Assembly: GCA_903903925.1 (NCBI GenBank)
Contig: CAIVAU010000096.1
Location: 1-64,000, forward strand
Reading direction: 5' to 3'
Source of the DNA: an uncultured cyanobacterium
GTDB taxonomy: Bacteria > Cyanobacteriota > Cyanobacteriia > Cyanobacteriales > Nostocaceae
Length of the DNA: 64,000 nt
Both the position numbers and the translations under genes were made by a program. Under the pieces are notes generated by a model. It was not told the DNA's origin. It searched no databases and worked only from the letters and a program-made list of their open reading frames with translations. Positions 47,901 to 55,840 of the stretch are shown here, one piece after another (positions within the stretch are counted from its first letter, which is position 1; each line of letters opens with the position of its first letter).

Positions 47901-50494
47901 GTCTGAACTGATTCTGCAGGCCGATTCTGTGCCAGAGATGCTTGAATCTGAGTCTCGTAGGTGGTAATTTTATCTAATAGGGTTTTGCTGTGCTTGAGGG
48001 TGATTGAGGCGATCGCTTCCATTTTTTCAAACTGCCCGCTTAAGTAGGCAACCTCTGCGGTCGCTTGATGGAGAGCAAGGGTTAATTCATATTGGGATTG
48101 CCAAGAATCTTGGGGGAGCAATTCTATCCCCGTTGTGAAATAGGTGATTGCAGCACTATAGGCAGTCGCTGATTTTGCTTTACGTCCAGCGGCTAGATTT
48201 AACTGGGATAATTCAGTGCGTTGTGATGGTTGAGTCATCAGAGATTGCCCGACATTGAGATGATTGACGATATCAAACAATTTTTTCTCAAGTTCTGTCT
48301 CTGAGGAGTTTTGCTGAAGTAATTGTCCAATTTTCAAATGAGTTGCTGTTTTTTGGTCTTCAGGAATCAGGAAATAAGCCGATTGTTGGACGCGATCATG
48401 TAAAAATTTATAGGGAATTGTGATGTCAAGATCATGATTTACCTGATCTGATTCGTTGAATTGGAAAAACTTGTAAGTTTCAGTAATAGGCAAAATTAAC
48501 CCTTCTTGCAACCCCTTCCACAGCGCCGTAGCTGTTTCCGTTACTGATTTTTCTGCAATAATTGCTACAGTATTTAAGTCAAACTGATTGCCGATGCAAG
48601 CCACTAGTTTGAGAATATTTTGAGTTTCTGGTGGCAATTTCTGCAATTGTAGCACCATGAATTCTACCACATCATCCGTCAATGCTGCTTCTTTTACTCC
48701 CACAATATCGCACTGCCAATGCCCCCCTTGGTGGTCAAATTGAATCAGTTTATCTTGATGTAATGCCTTCAAAAACTGGGTTGCAAAAAACGAATTCCCT
48801 TTGGTTTTTTGATACACTAACGTTGCTAATGGTTGCGCTAAGTTTTCATGAAAATTGAGGGTATCAGCGACCAGATGATTGAGACTAGATTGGCTTAAAG
48901 GTTGCAAGGGGATAGTACTCACTTTTGCCCCTGCTTTACCGACTGCATCTAGAGTAAGCATTAGAGGATGGGTTGGCGACACTTCATTATCTCGGTAAGC
49001 CCCAATCAATAAGAGATAACCTATTTCTGAATCTTCCATGAGCAGATCTATTAGATTTAATGAAGCCGAATCTGCCCACTGTAAATCATCCAAAAATATG
49101 ACTAAAGGGTGTTCTCGTTTTGTGAAGACTTGCAGAAACTTTTGGAATAACAAATTGAATCTATTTTGTGCTGCTGTTCCCGATAATTCCGGCGGAGTAG
49201 GTTGTTGTCCAATGATATTTTCTAATTCGGGAATCACTTCAATGATGACTTGTCCATTTTCTCCTACGGCTTCTAAAATTTGGGTTTTCCATCGCTGTAA
49301 GTGGGTATCACTTTCACTGAGTAATTGCTTGATCAAATCCCGCAAGGCTTGTACAAATGCACTCAAGGGAATATTCCGATTAAATTGATCGTATTTACCC
49401 CGAATAAAGTATCCCCTCTGCCGTGTAATTGGTTTATGAACTTCACTCACCACCGCCGTTTTTCCAATCCCAGAAAACCCCGCTACTAATATCATTTCTC
49501 TTGCCCCAAGACTGACTCTTTCAAATCCTTGGAGGAGGGTTGATATTTCGGCTTCTCGTCCATAGAGTTTATCGGGGATGATAAAGCGATCGCACACATC
49601 TCTTTGTGCGATTTTGAAACTCTCGACTTTACCAATTTCTTGGAGTTGAGTCAAACAATTTTCTAAATCACATTTCAACCCTAATACACTTTGATAGCGA
49701 TCTTCAGCATTCTTCGACATCAGCTTTTTGACGATTTCTGATAGTGAAGATGAGATTTGCGGGTTAATTTTATGTACTAAAGGCGCTGGTTTAGCAATGT
49801 GACAATGTACCAATTCCATCGCATCGTTTGATGAAAATGGCAATTCTCCTGTGAGTAATTCGTAGAAAGTGACACCAACTGAATAGAAGTCAGTCCGGTA
49901 GTCAATCCCGCGATTCATTCTTCCTGTTTGTTCTGGAGAGATATAAGCAAGTGTCCCTTCTAAGATATTGGGATTGATTAGGGTTTGGGTTTCCCGTGGT
50001 AGTAAGGATGCAACACTAAAGTCAATTAATTTAACTTGTTTGGTTTCAGGATTAATTAAAATATTGCTAGGTTTGATATCTTTATGAATAATGCGCTCCC
50101 GATAGAGCATATCTAAGGCATTGCACAGGGCGATCGCAATCTGCAAAAATTCCTGTAGGGGCACCATATATCGCGTCTTTACAGAGTTGAAATAATCTTT
50201 TAAAGAAATTCCCCCAAAATCTTCCATCACTAGCGCATAGCCATTTTGGTAAGGTTCTAGGCTGTAGGTTTGGATAATCAGAGGTGAGTTAAGATTTTTG
50301 GCAATGGTGTACTGATTGCGAAACGACAAGAGTTCGCTGAAACCCGGATATGGGTTCTTCAGCAGCTTAATCACTATAGGTAAGGAGTCAGTCTCTCTAT
50401 AACCTCGATAAACTACCGTTCTCGAACCATTGTAAAGTTCTTCACTAATGCGATATCCGGCAATACTCACTAGATTGCTAACCATACTACTCAA
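44960..50494 (-). CDS. Trifunctional Ser/Thr kinase - AAA ATPase - GAF - histidine kinase (HstK type)
   Basis: The 1844-residue protein starts with a eukaryotic-type kinase domain (about 10-275): Lys43 in IVIKLLK, catalytic loop HKDIKPSN (137-144), and DFS (158-160) where DFG is usual. A STAND-like ATPase follows (Walker A GFSGIGKT near residue 340, LVIFLDDLQWAD), then a long helical middle, a GAF domain (about 1360-1510) and a histidine kinase. The latter has the H-box VAGVAHEINNP, N-box NIISNAIDALEEA, and G-boxes LDNGPGI and GKGTGLGLS. This order defines the HstK family, common in Nostoc. The protein could link Ser/Thr and His phosphorylation in response to small molecules. No partner response regulator is adjacent. 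Confidence 0.9.
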   Translation of the reverse strand: MSSMVSNLVSIAGYRISEELYNGSRTVVYRGYRETDSLPIVIKLLKNPYPGFSELLSFRNQYTIAKNLNSPLIIQTYSLEPYQNGYALVMEDFGGISLKDYFNSVKTRYMVPLQEFLQIAIALCNALDMLYRERIIHKDIKPSNILINPETKQVKLIDFSVASLLPRETQTLINPNILEGTLAYISPEQTGRMNRGIDYRTDFYSVGVTFYELLTGELPFSSNDAMELVHCHIAKPAPLVHKINPQISSSLSEIVKKLMSKNAEDRYQSVLGLKCDLENCLTQLQEIGKVESFKIAQRDVCDRFIIPDKLYGREAEISTLLQGFERVSLGAREMILVAGFSGIGKTAVVSEVHKPITRQRGYFIRGKYDQFNRNIPLSAFVQALRDLIKQLLSESDTHLQRWKTQILEAVGENGQVIIEVIPELENIIGQQPTPPELSGTAAQNRFNLLFQKFLQVFTKREHPLVIFLDDLQWADSASLNLIDLLMEDSEIGYLLLIGAYRDNEVSPTHPLMLTLDAVGKAGAKVSTIPLQPLSQSSLNHLVADTLNFHENLAQPLATLVYQKTKGNSFFATQFLKALHQDKLIQFDHQGGHWQCDIVGVKEAALTDDVVEFMVLQLQKLPPETQNILKLVACIGNQFDLNTVAIIAEKSVTETATALWKGLQEGLILPITETYKFFQFNESDQVNHDLDITIPYKFLHDRVQQSAYFLIPEDQKTATHLKIGQLLQQNSSETELEKKLFDIVNHLNVGQSLMTQPSQRTELSQLNLAAGRKAKSATAYSAAITYFTTGIELLPQDSWQSQYELTLALHQATAEVAYLSGQFEKMEAIASITLKHSKTLLDKITTYETQIQASLAQNRPAESVQTALNVLKQLSIHLPKAPTTVQTLLGLAKTKLILGRKKPSDLLNLPTMSKPEKLAAMRILASTTSAAFLGSPKLFPLLVFQQVSLSVQHGNSPLSAYAYACYGTILSGMLSDIDGGYEFGQLALQILEKFNGRYLQSKVLVPVNIFTLHWKQHLQSTLAGLQEGYQVGLETGDVECSAWCASFLNQHLYWSGHELSDLEQTLLHYSEAIKLSKQDTALANIGTCHQSVLNLLGKSLNPSILDGSAYSEAQNAIQEAVGDGSGLFSYYVQQTYLSYLLGEFESAVKQATIAQQYAENGISLFANVPFNLYDSLARLALYPSANKARRSQILRHVTQNQKKLQKWAGFAPMNLLHKFYLVEAERYRVLGKLAQAQEMYDLAISGAKENQYIQEEALSHELAAKFYLDRGKKQFAQIYITNAYYSYARWGAKAKVVDLEQRYPELLATVLQQPPISPKSDNFILNSADKTIFSSGTSISRNLDLATLFKACQALSSEIQFEKLLSALMQVVIESAGANKCALMLSKDKNLTIEAIATLKATDTTIHSTLQPSIPIELSQDIPISVINYVFRTSEPLVIDDAIVQTSLTSDPYFQEAQPQSLLCTPIINQGKLIGILYLENNLTAGAFTSDRLQVLNLLTTQAAISLENAQLYRQSEEYSHTLEEKVKERTQELKHYCTQLESTLEQLYSTQAQLIQSEKMSSLGQLVAGVAHEINNPVSFIYGNLYSAKKYIQDLVGLIQLYQQHNFNLVPELEQRAKAIDIDFLIEDLPKLLKSMEVGAERIREIVSSLRNFSRLDEAEMKEVNIHEGIDSTLMILEHRLKAASDRPAIKLIKEYGNLPLVECYPKQLNQVFMNIISNAIDALEEAFTNNKNVKDLQIILKTEVIDKQHVMIRILDNGPGISEELQKFLFDPFFTTKTVGKGTGLGLSLSYKIITEKHQGQLKCISQPGKLTEFAIIIPLYQSGVDNLRRQQALQNTYDGVEM

Positions 50495-50839
50495 TCTTCA
50501 AGGCTTTCAAACTTAGTATTCCCAATAGGTAATGCCAGTTTTACCTCTCAAGAAACAAGAGGGAGCTCTTAGCAGGGAGCAGGGAATAGGGAATAGGAGG
50601 TGTTTCTGACCTTCATAACGGGTGGTGCGCCGCCGGTGGGGCGCTTTCAAGAAACAAGAGGGAGCTCTTAGCAGGGTAGTATGTTAATTTTATGGATGAC
50701 AGTCAGGGAAAGAGTTTAGCTTTCACAATATCGCACAGCACTATATCTTGGCGTGGCATCCTAGCTAATCTATCAACGATATTTAATGTACTGCTCATCG
50801 GCAGGAGAAAGCTCAACTTGCATGGTTTTATATCCTTAT
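50495..50839. other. Non-coding stretch with direct repeats and repeat copy 2
   Basis: A 30-bp segment with tcaagaaacaagagggagct occurs twice (50548-50577 and 50647-50676). Between them lies a gggaata remnant plus the second copy of the cataacgggtggtgcgccgc repeat (about 50593-50643). From 50700 a minus-strand frame reads like the start of an antitoxin (MQVELSPADEQYIKYR) but is cut short. Confidence 0.6.
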
Positions 50840-51025
50840 GAACATGGAAAAAACCCAAATATGGGTCGAGTCCAACCTGTACGCAAGCAGCAAACAGCCG
50901 TGCTAACAATACTCCATACCCCCAACTCATCAGCGCATTAATCGGGTCGAGTGGTGGACGGCGATTACGTCCGGTAAAATTCCATTGAGGAGGAAACCAC
51001 TATCGTAATGCTTGGTAGTAGGTAC
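50840..51025 (-). pseudogene. cas1: Decayed cas1 fragment
   Basis: On the minus strand the frame reads YYQALR, a TAG stop, WFPPQWNFTGRNRRPPLDP, INALMSWGYGVLLARLF, and VGLDPYLGFFH. This is the C-terminal region of Cas1, the CRISPR integrase: NRRPP.DP.NAL.S.GY, then GLDPYLGF.H. The match then breaks off and the N-terminal half is absent. It lies at the left edge of the type III-A locus, so a cas1 gene was probably part of it once. A 40-bp piece of the same region sits at 63732-63768 next to the CRISPR array. Confidence 0.75.
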
Positions 51026-51081
51026 GCGCACAAATTCACTCTACACCCATCAATTCGCTGCGATTCAATGAGGTAGGGGTG

Positions 51082-51189
51082 TTATCTTTCCCCCACGTGG
51101 TGCAATAATTTCGCCATGACTTTTGCGTTAGGTCTTTTCTTCATGGGTTCGGAAATTATATTACTATCTAGCAGAAATTGAATGGTCAC
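51082..51189 (-). pseudogene. N-terminal fragment of a VapC-type PIN toxin
   Basis: Starting with GTG at 51189, 35 codons read MTIQFLLDSNIISEPMKKRP then NAKVMAKLLHHVGER and a stop. The LLDSNIISEP segment with the first PIN Asp is typical of VapC. The rest is lost. The start overlaps the stop of a copied antitoxin end, just as in a working pair. Confidence 0.65.
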
Positions 51190-51275
51190 AAATTTACCTC
51201 ACGACCGGGGATTTATCGCGAACATCTCCAAAAATAGCATGCGACTTCCTCAGAAGTTGGTAATTGGCTAATTCT
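51186..51275 (-). repeat. Partial duplication of the antitoxin and WYL-gene 3' ends
   Basis: Bases 51186-51242 repeat the end of the antitoxin gene (52559-52614), with one G missing that would shift the frame. Bases 51243-51275 repeat the end of the WYL-type gene (about 53026-53060, ttggtaattggctaattctt). In the original these ends are about 400 bases apart, so the copy has an internal deletion. Confidence 0.8.
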
Positions 51276-51410
51276 TGTCTTTGATGAAGCCGCCCAACAA
51301 GTTGCGTTTGCTGATCTGACAAGACCAATCTTTTTCGGTTCATGAGCGCAGCGCCGTGGAGCCACTAGAGACGTTAAAATTTCTGAGTACAGACTGATGG
51401 ATATTTTCTG

Positions 51411-51527
51411 ATGAAAATCAAAGCGGTTTTTTGGCAAAAAAATGGAGTGTGGTGTGTTTCTGTACCTGCATTATCAGGATGTCATACTTGGGGAGAAAAA
51501 TATAGGCAATATTGGGATGGCATATAG
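51411..51527 (+). pseudogene. HicB-like antitoxin N-terminal fragment
   Basis: The frame from ATG 51411 reads MKIKAVFWQKNGVWCVSVPA then LSGCHTWGEKY and ends at a stop after 38 codons. This is the start of a HicB-type antitoxin (partial RNase H fold: FW.E.G.WCASVPALPGC.TWG). The rest is replaced, and its last bases overlap the start of the next gene (51517). Confidence 0.6.
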
Positions 51528-52116
51528 TGACTTTACGCTGGAAATGGTGCTTGAACAGTTCAATCTCACCATTCGGGAAACGCGATCGCTCATTCAAAGT
51601 CAGCCCGTGCAACCGACGGAACTGCTAGTGGCAATTCTGGAGCGGGAAATGCCTTGGGCGATCGCAGTGGGTTCGGAAATTGCTCGTTATAGCGGGATTA
51701 TTGCCCAAGTGCTGCTGGAAGTAAGAGAGATAAAACAGCAGCAGATAAGTGTATTTGCTGGTAAAGAATTTAACGTAGACCCGGAACGGAAGTTAAATGG
51801 CTACTGTGATTTTTTAATTAGCCTTAGCCCCATTCAATCGGTGATTCAAGCTCCAGTTGTGGTGATTGCTGAAGCCAAACGTGGCATTTTAGAAAATGGG
51901 CTAGGGCAATGTGCCGCCGCTATGGTAGCAGCACAACAGTTTAATCAAACTCACAATCTTGCCATTCCCAATATCTACGGTAGTGTAACTAACGGCAGCA
52001 GTTGGAAATTCCTCAAACTCTCAGGAACTGAACTTGTTATTGATATTACTGAATATGATATAACGCCTATTGATCGCCTCTTAGGGATTCTGCTGGCAAC
52101 GATCGCAAACGATTAA
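51517..52116 (+). CDS. Conserved-looking cyanobacterial protein, nuclease-fold-like
   Basis: The 199-residue protein starts at MAYSDFTLEMVLEQFNLT (51517); an upstream ATG at 51442 is in the HicB remnant and unlikely. It contains the order LLEVREIKQQQISVFAGKEF, LNGYCDFLISLSP, VVIAEAKRGILENGLGQC. The D...E-x-K spacing recalls a PD-(D/E)XK nuclease core. Similar proteins beginning MAYSDFTL are common in cyanobacteria and unassigned. It lies at the left end of the type III-A region but need not belong to it. Confidence 0.7.
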   Translation: MAYSDFTLEMVLEQFNLTIRETRSLIQSQPVQPTELLVAILEREMPWAIAVGSEIARYSGIIAQVLLEVREIKQQQISVFAGKEFNVDPERKLNGYCDFLISLSPIQSVIQAPVVVIAEAKRGILENGLGQCAAAMVAAQQFNQTHNLAIPNIYGSVTNGSSWKFLKLSGTELVIDITEYDITPIDRLLGILLATIAND

Positions 52117-52144
52117 CAATGTGTATTAACAGATAATGGTCATT

Positions 52145-52420
52145 TCAGACTTTTAGGGGCGCAAGTCTACCGCCAGTTAGAATATTTCTTGCCTGCTGCT
52201 CAATACTAGCCAGTGCTACCTTTCTACCTTCTTTACCATCCCGATCTACGCAAACCACAAACAGATTAACCATGCCTTTGTAACGCTCAATAATTTCCTT
52301 AATCCTTTCCCATTTCAGGGCTTCACCGACGCCTCCTAACAGTGGATCTTGACAAACTCTCACTCTAGCGTTGGGTTTGCCTACTGCCTTCATCATCGCC
52401 ATGAATATTGGCTTGAGCAT
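52145..52420 (-). pseudogene. Internal fragment of an unassigned gene
   Basis: The minus-strand frame reads MLKPIFMAMMKAVGKPNARV, then RVCQDPLLGGVGEALKWERI and LFVVCVDRDGKEGRK. The well-ordered protein-like sequence lacks a real N-terminus: codons upstream of about 52420 are from a dispersed repeat (52436-52495). The C-terminus stops abruptly. A larger cyanobacterial protein with this core seems to exist, but I cannot name it. Confidence 0.5.
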
Positions 52421-52432
52421 ATATTGAGAGTG

Positions 52433-52495
52433 CATCCCAATGAGCGTAAATTCGTAGTGCGAGCATCTTGCTCGCTTGTAGTAGAAGATGCTTAC
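52433..52495 (-). repeat. Dispersed repeat, also found twice near 62430-62610
   Basis: The words cccaatgagcgtaaattcgt and gcgagcatcttgctcgcttg identify the element; its inverse appears in two tandem copies at 62445-62610. Its core gcgagcatcttgctcgc is a perfect palindrome apart from the centre base. It has broken the 5' part of the gene fragment at 52145. Confidence 0.75.
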
Positions 52496-52558
52496 ATTTA
52501 CAAATACCAATTTTCGATTTGCAAGTCATTAAAATTAGCATAATCTGATATATTATTG

Positions 52559-52801
52559 TCACAAATTTACCTCACGACCGGGGGATTTATCGCGAACATC
52601 TCCAAAAATAGCATCAATATCGATATCTAATTCTGCAATATTATGTTGGCAACGAAATTCCTCTAAGTTGTCACCAAATTTGCCTTTGTCGTGATTGATT
52701 CCAGCATCGATAATTTCAATTTTTATCACTTGACCGTCAGGAATATCCAGATTTTCGGAAATTTCTAAGGTTTGACCGCGTTTAATGGCTGTGATTTGCA
52801 T
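52559..52801 (-). CDS. Orphan antitoxin (VapB-like)
   Basis: The 80-residue protein starts at MQITAIKRGQTLEISENLDI (52801), a beta-rich N-terminus like that of AbrB- or VapB-type antitoxins, and ends with a helix and KSPGREVNL. A longer start at 52855 is unlikely. No toxin follows: the partner VapC start is found at 51082-51189 behind a second copy of this gene's 3' end. So the antitoxin is now alone. Confidence 0.55.
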   Translation of the reverse strand: MQITAIKRGQTLEISENLDIPDGQVIKIEIIDAGINHDKGKFGDNLEEFRCQHNIAELDIDIDAIFGDVRDKSPGREVNL

Positions 52802-52986
52802 TTTGAGACTCTCCCTATTTTGACGAATTTTTAACTGATATAAGTAGGTGGGCACAATAAAATCAATGTATGTTAAGTTCTGTAAAATTGTTGGAACAAT
52901 TCATTGATAAGCTTTCTGCCGATTTTACATTTCGTTACATAGTTATAAATTTTCCTGCCCACCTACTTAGCGCGATCGCTGCTCTC

Positions 52987-54498
52987 CTATATTAATTTTA
53001 AGAGCAATTTTCTCATCGATCTATGCTTCCTCAGGTGTTGGTAATTGGCTAATTCTTGCGCTGCTTCTGCTGTCATTTGTTGCCGAATGGATAGGGGTGC
53101 AATAACTTCGCCGTTCGGTCGCCATTCTCGTAGGCGCATTAGGACGTTAATATCACCAGCACGTATCCAGGCAGTGTAATAGGCGTCGTCTCTGGAATAG
53201 TGACTAATAATTGCTAACAACTGTTGACGTTCTTCCTCGTCTGGAGTGTTTCTCGTAATTAACTTTGGTAATTGGTCGTATGCTACAGCACAAAAGGTGG
53301 GATGTCTTGTGGTGTTATCCACGTACCACTTAGCAAAATTTGCTGAAAACCGGAGAATGAGCAATTTTTTGGGGAGATAGAAATTAAAACCCCAAGCTGC
53401 TTTTAATTCCGCATCAATATATTCTGGCGTCGGGAGAGTTCCTGTATGCCACATCTGTTTCAATTGCTTGGGAACAAGGGGGTCGCCCCAAGCTAAAACT
53501 TTTAGGCGATCGCCCCCAATCCGGTCTAACCGATAGTTGTGCCATGCCACATCACCCTTGGGATCGATTCCGTATGCACTGAGGTATTTGGCACGGCGCA
53601 GGTAATGGAGACACACTGGATAAACAGTGACCTTAACCTTTCTCTCTACGGCTGCTAACCAATACTCAAACTGCACTACGCCACCGGGAGGTTTGTGCCA
53701 AAGCTGTTCTATCTGTTCCTGATAATTATCCACCCGGTCTTGCATCTGTGGAGAAAGAATGTAGTCCAGGTGCAGGAATATTCTTTGCTGCGGGTCTTTG
53801 GCATAAAGCTTTCCAGAAGTGGAAGAATCGGCAATTTGCTCCCACAACTTGCTGATAATTAATGATAAATTTGGCTGCACGAATGAGATTGACTCCAAGA
53901 CTCGCAGTAATTCCCATATCTGTGCTAGATCTAGAGAAGCTAGACTAACTTCTGTGCTTGTTTGTCTGGCTGTTTGCTCTGGCAGAGTTGGTAAACCTCC
54001 TACCAAAACACAGCTATAGCTTTTTCTCCCCATTGATTGCAACCACCCTTGCTGAACCAGATGCTTGAGGTCATCCCTCAGAGAACGATTTACAGTAGCA
54101 AAAGGACGCTGTTGCAACATCTGAAGTAGCTTCGCCTCACTCATCCCACTCAGCTGAACCATCGACTGCTGCCATTGATCAACACTAATTTGTGAGTTTT
54201 GCCCAAAGACAATCTCTGAGAAAGTAAGATGACAAATGCAGGTGCGATCGCCACACTCCGAACTGATTTCTTGAGCATTTAACTTATCGCTTTTGGGGTG
54301 ACCGTAGGCAAATAGCTGATCGCGCAACTGGGAGTACGTAAAAACCGTAGGAAGTTGATTCGCCCAGTCTGGACTGCCATAGAGTTTATTTATCAGTACC
54401 CACAACCGCAGCGATCGCACCAGCCGATTAGCAAGTTGTCCCGCCGCCAGCCGTTGCAAAATTTGGGGAGTTGGTGGTAAATGAAAATCTTTCGTCAA
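52987..54498 (-). CDS. TIGR03985-like CRISPR-associated regulator with WYL-type fold
   Basis: The 503-residue protein matches what I remember of the cyanobacterial CRISPR-associated family TIGR03985. The N-terminal half contains likely winged-helix segments (AKLLQMLQQRPFATVNRSLR, DDLKHLVQQGWLQ). The C-terminal half (LHYLRRAKYLSAYG, WHNYRLDRI, LAWGDPLVPKQ) looks like a WYL domain. Synechocystis Sll7009, a WYL-containing regulator of a CRISPR operon, is the likely relative (from memory). It lies divergent from csx3, 129 bases away, well placed to control the type III-A operon. DNA binding is inferred. Confidence 0.7.
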   Translation of the reverse strand: MTKDFHLPPTPQILQRLAAGQLANRLVRSLRLWVLINKLYGSPDWANQLPTVFTYSQLRDQLFAYGHPKSDKLNAQEISSECGDRTCICHLTFSEIVFGQNSQISVDQWQQSMVQLSGMSEAKLLQMLQQRPFATVNRSLRDDLKHLVQQGWLQSMGRKSYSCVLVGGLPTLPEQTARQTSTEVSLASLDLAQIWELLRVLESISFVQPNLSLIISKLWEQIADSSTSGKLYAKDPQQRIFLHLDYILSPQMQDRVDNYQEQIEQLWHKPPGGVVQFEYWLAAVERKVKVTVYPVCLHYLRRAKYLSAYGIDPKGDVAWHNYRLDRIGGDRLKVLAWGDPLVPKQLKQMWHTGTLPTPEYIDAELKAAWGFNFYLPKKLLILRFSANFAKWYVDNTTRHPTFCAVAYDQLPKLITRNTPDEEERQQLLAIISHYSRDDAYYTAWIRAGDINVLMRLREWRPNGEVIAPLSIRQQMTAEAAQELANYQHLRKHRSMRKLLLKLI

Positions 54499-54627
54499 TT
54501 TTCACACCTATATATATTATCCCTCGTCATCAAGCACTACAATATTACATGTAGTAAAAAATAATAGAAGACCCCTATTCTATTAATAATGACATAATAC
54601 ACAGAGAAACAAAAGTCACTGAAAAAC

Positions 54628-55593
54628 ATGAGCGAAGGCACGATCACGGCTTTACGCCTATATCTAAGTGAATCACTGTTAGCACAAGGTTTAAAATACC
54701 AAGTGCTATCGATAGAATTAACTAAAAACGATCGCCTAATTGAACCACAAGATCTAAAAAACCTAGAACTACCCCCTGGTATTGATACCACCGGTGGCGT
54801 GGTAATTTCTGGTCGCGCACCAATGTGGCTTTATTCCTACCTAACTCACGAACTACATCCTACCGCTTGGATTGCTTGCTACGACCCCCGTCTAGGGGCA
54901 GTGGTATCCGCCACTAATTCACATCAAGTTTACATTGGTCAAATAATTCCCATAACTCCACCAAATGGACGCCAAAATCATCTGGTTGCTCAGGAAGCAA
55001 TTAATATTAAAACTGGGTTATGTCCAGCATTGATCATCGTCGGGCCACCAGATAGTGGTAAAAGCGTACTATCCCATGGTTTATTTCAAGCCTTATTACC
55101 TGAGTATCCTGATATTTACCTACAACGCGCTCACTGGGATGGAGAGGGTAACTACGTGTTAGAATTAGGTATAGAAGCGACTGATGCAGAAATCGAAGCA
55201 TTTAAGCTACGCAATAAGGGTGCATTAACCGAACGATTTTTTCCTTATCACGCACAAGCAATATTACAACTGCGACAGCAGAAGTCTTTAGTTATTGTCG
55301 ATGTTGGTGGGATGGTACAGCCAGAAAAACTGCCAATTTTAGAAGCTTGTACCCACTACTTAATTATTAGTTCCAAGCCAGAGGCAGTGGATGCGTGGCA
55401 TGAATTTTGTCACAATCGAGGTAATTTAACACCTGTAGCAGTCATTCACAGTACTTTAGCTCAGATAGAAGAGGTTCATAAAAAGGAACCATATTTAGAA
55501 ATTACCAGCGGTCCTTGGGTGCGGGGACAGGTAAAAAGTATTTCTAAAAATCTACTCAAGTATGTCAAGTCAATTTTTGTATCAAAAAACTAA
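54628..55593 (+). CDS. csx3: Csx3 ring nuclease fused to an AAA-type ATPase
   Basis: The 321-residue protein begins with a Csx3 domain (about 1-112): LPPGIDTTGGVVISGRAPMW, then His77, Asp86 and Arg88 in HPTAW..CYDPR. These correspond in spacing to the active residues H60, D69 and R71 of Archaeoglobus Csx3. The C-terminal part (about 120-300) is a P-loop ATPase with Walker A GPPDSGKS (139-146) and LVIVDVGG. Csx3/Crn3 degrades cyclic tetra-adenylate, so this gene is expected to switch off type III signalling. The fusion to an ATPase domain is common in cyanobacteria; its task is not known to me. Confidence 0.88.
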   Translation: MSEGTITALRLYLSESLLAQGLKYQVLSIELTKNDRLIEPQDLKNLELPPGIDTTGGVVISGRAPMWLYSYLTHELHPTAWIACYDPRLGAVVSATNSHQVYIGQIIPITPPNGRQNHLVAQEAINIKTGLCPALIIVGPPDSGKSVLSHGLFQALLPEYPDIYLQRAHWDGEGNYVLELGIEATDAEIEAFKLRNKGALTERFFPYHAQAILQLRQQKSLVIVDVGGMVQPEKLPILEACTHYLIISSKPEAVDAWHEFCHNRGNLTPVAVIHSTLAQIEEVHKKEPYLEITSGPWVRGQVKSISKNLLKYVKSIFVSKN

Positions 55594-55840
55594 GGATCTT
55601 TGCTGAATTAAGCTTAATTCTCTGAAAATGTAGCTATCCAGTCCACCCTTACAGCACATTGCCAATAAGTCAAGCACAACCCTGATATCTAAAACCTACA
55701 CAGAACTTACCATACTCCCTTCCCGGTCATTACCTAAATCTCTCTAACTCAGATCTCTGTGTTCTCTGCGCCTCTGCGGTTAATAAGATAGGTAATCTTC
55801 TAGCGGTTCAGGAATAACTCCCCACTCCCCACTCCCAATA
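55594..55840. other. Gap between csx3 and cas10
   Basis: About 250 bases without a gene. It contains words shared by many cyanobacterial spacers (ctgcgcctctgcggttaat) and a ccccactccc repeat directly before the cas10 start, so the usual ribosome binding site is missing or masked. The cas10 promoter may lie here. Confidence 0.5.
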
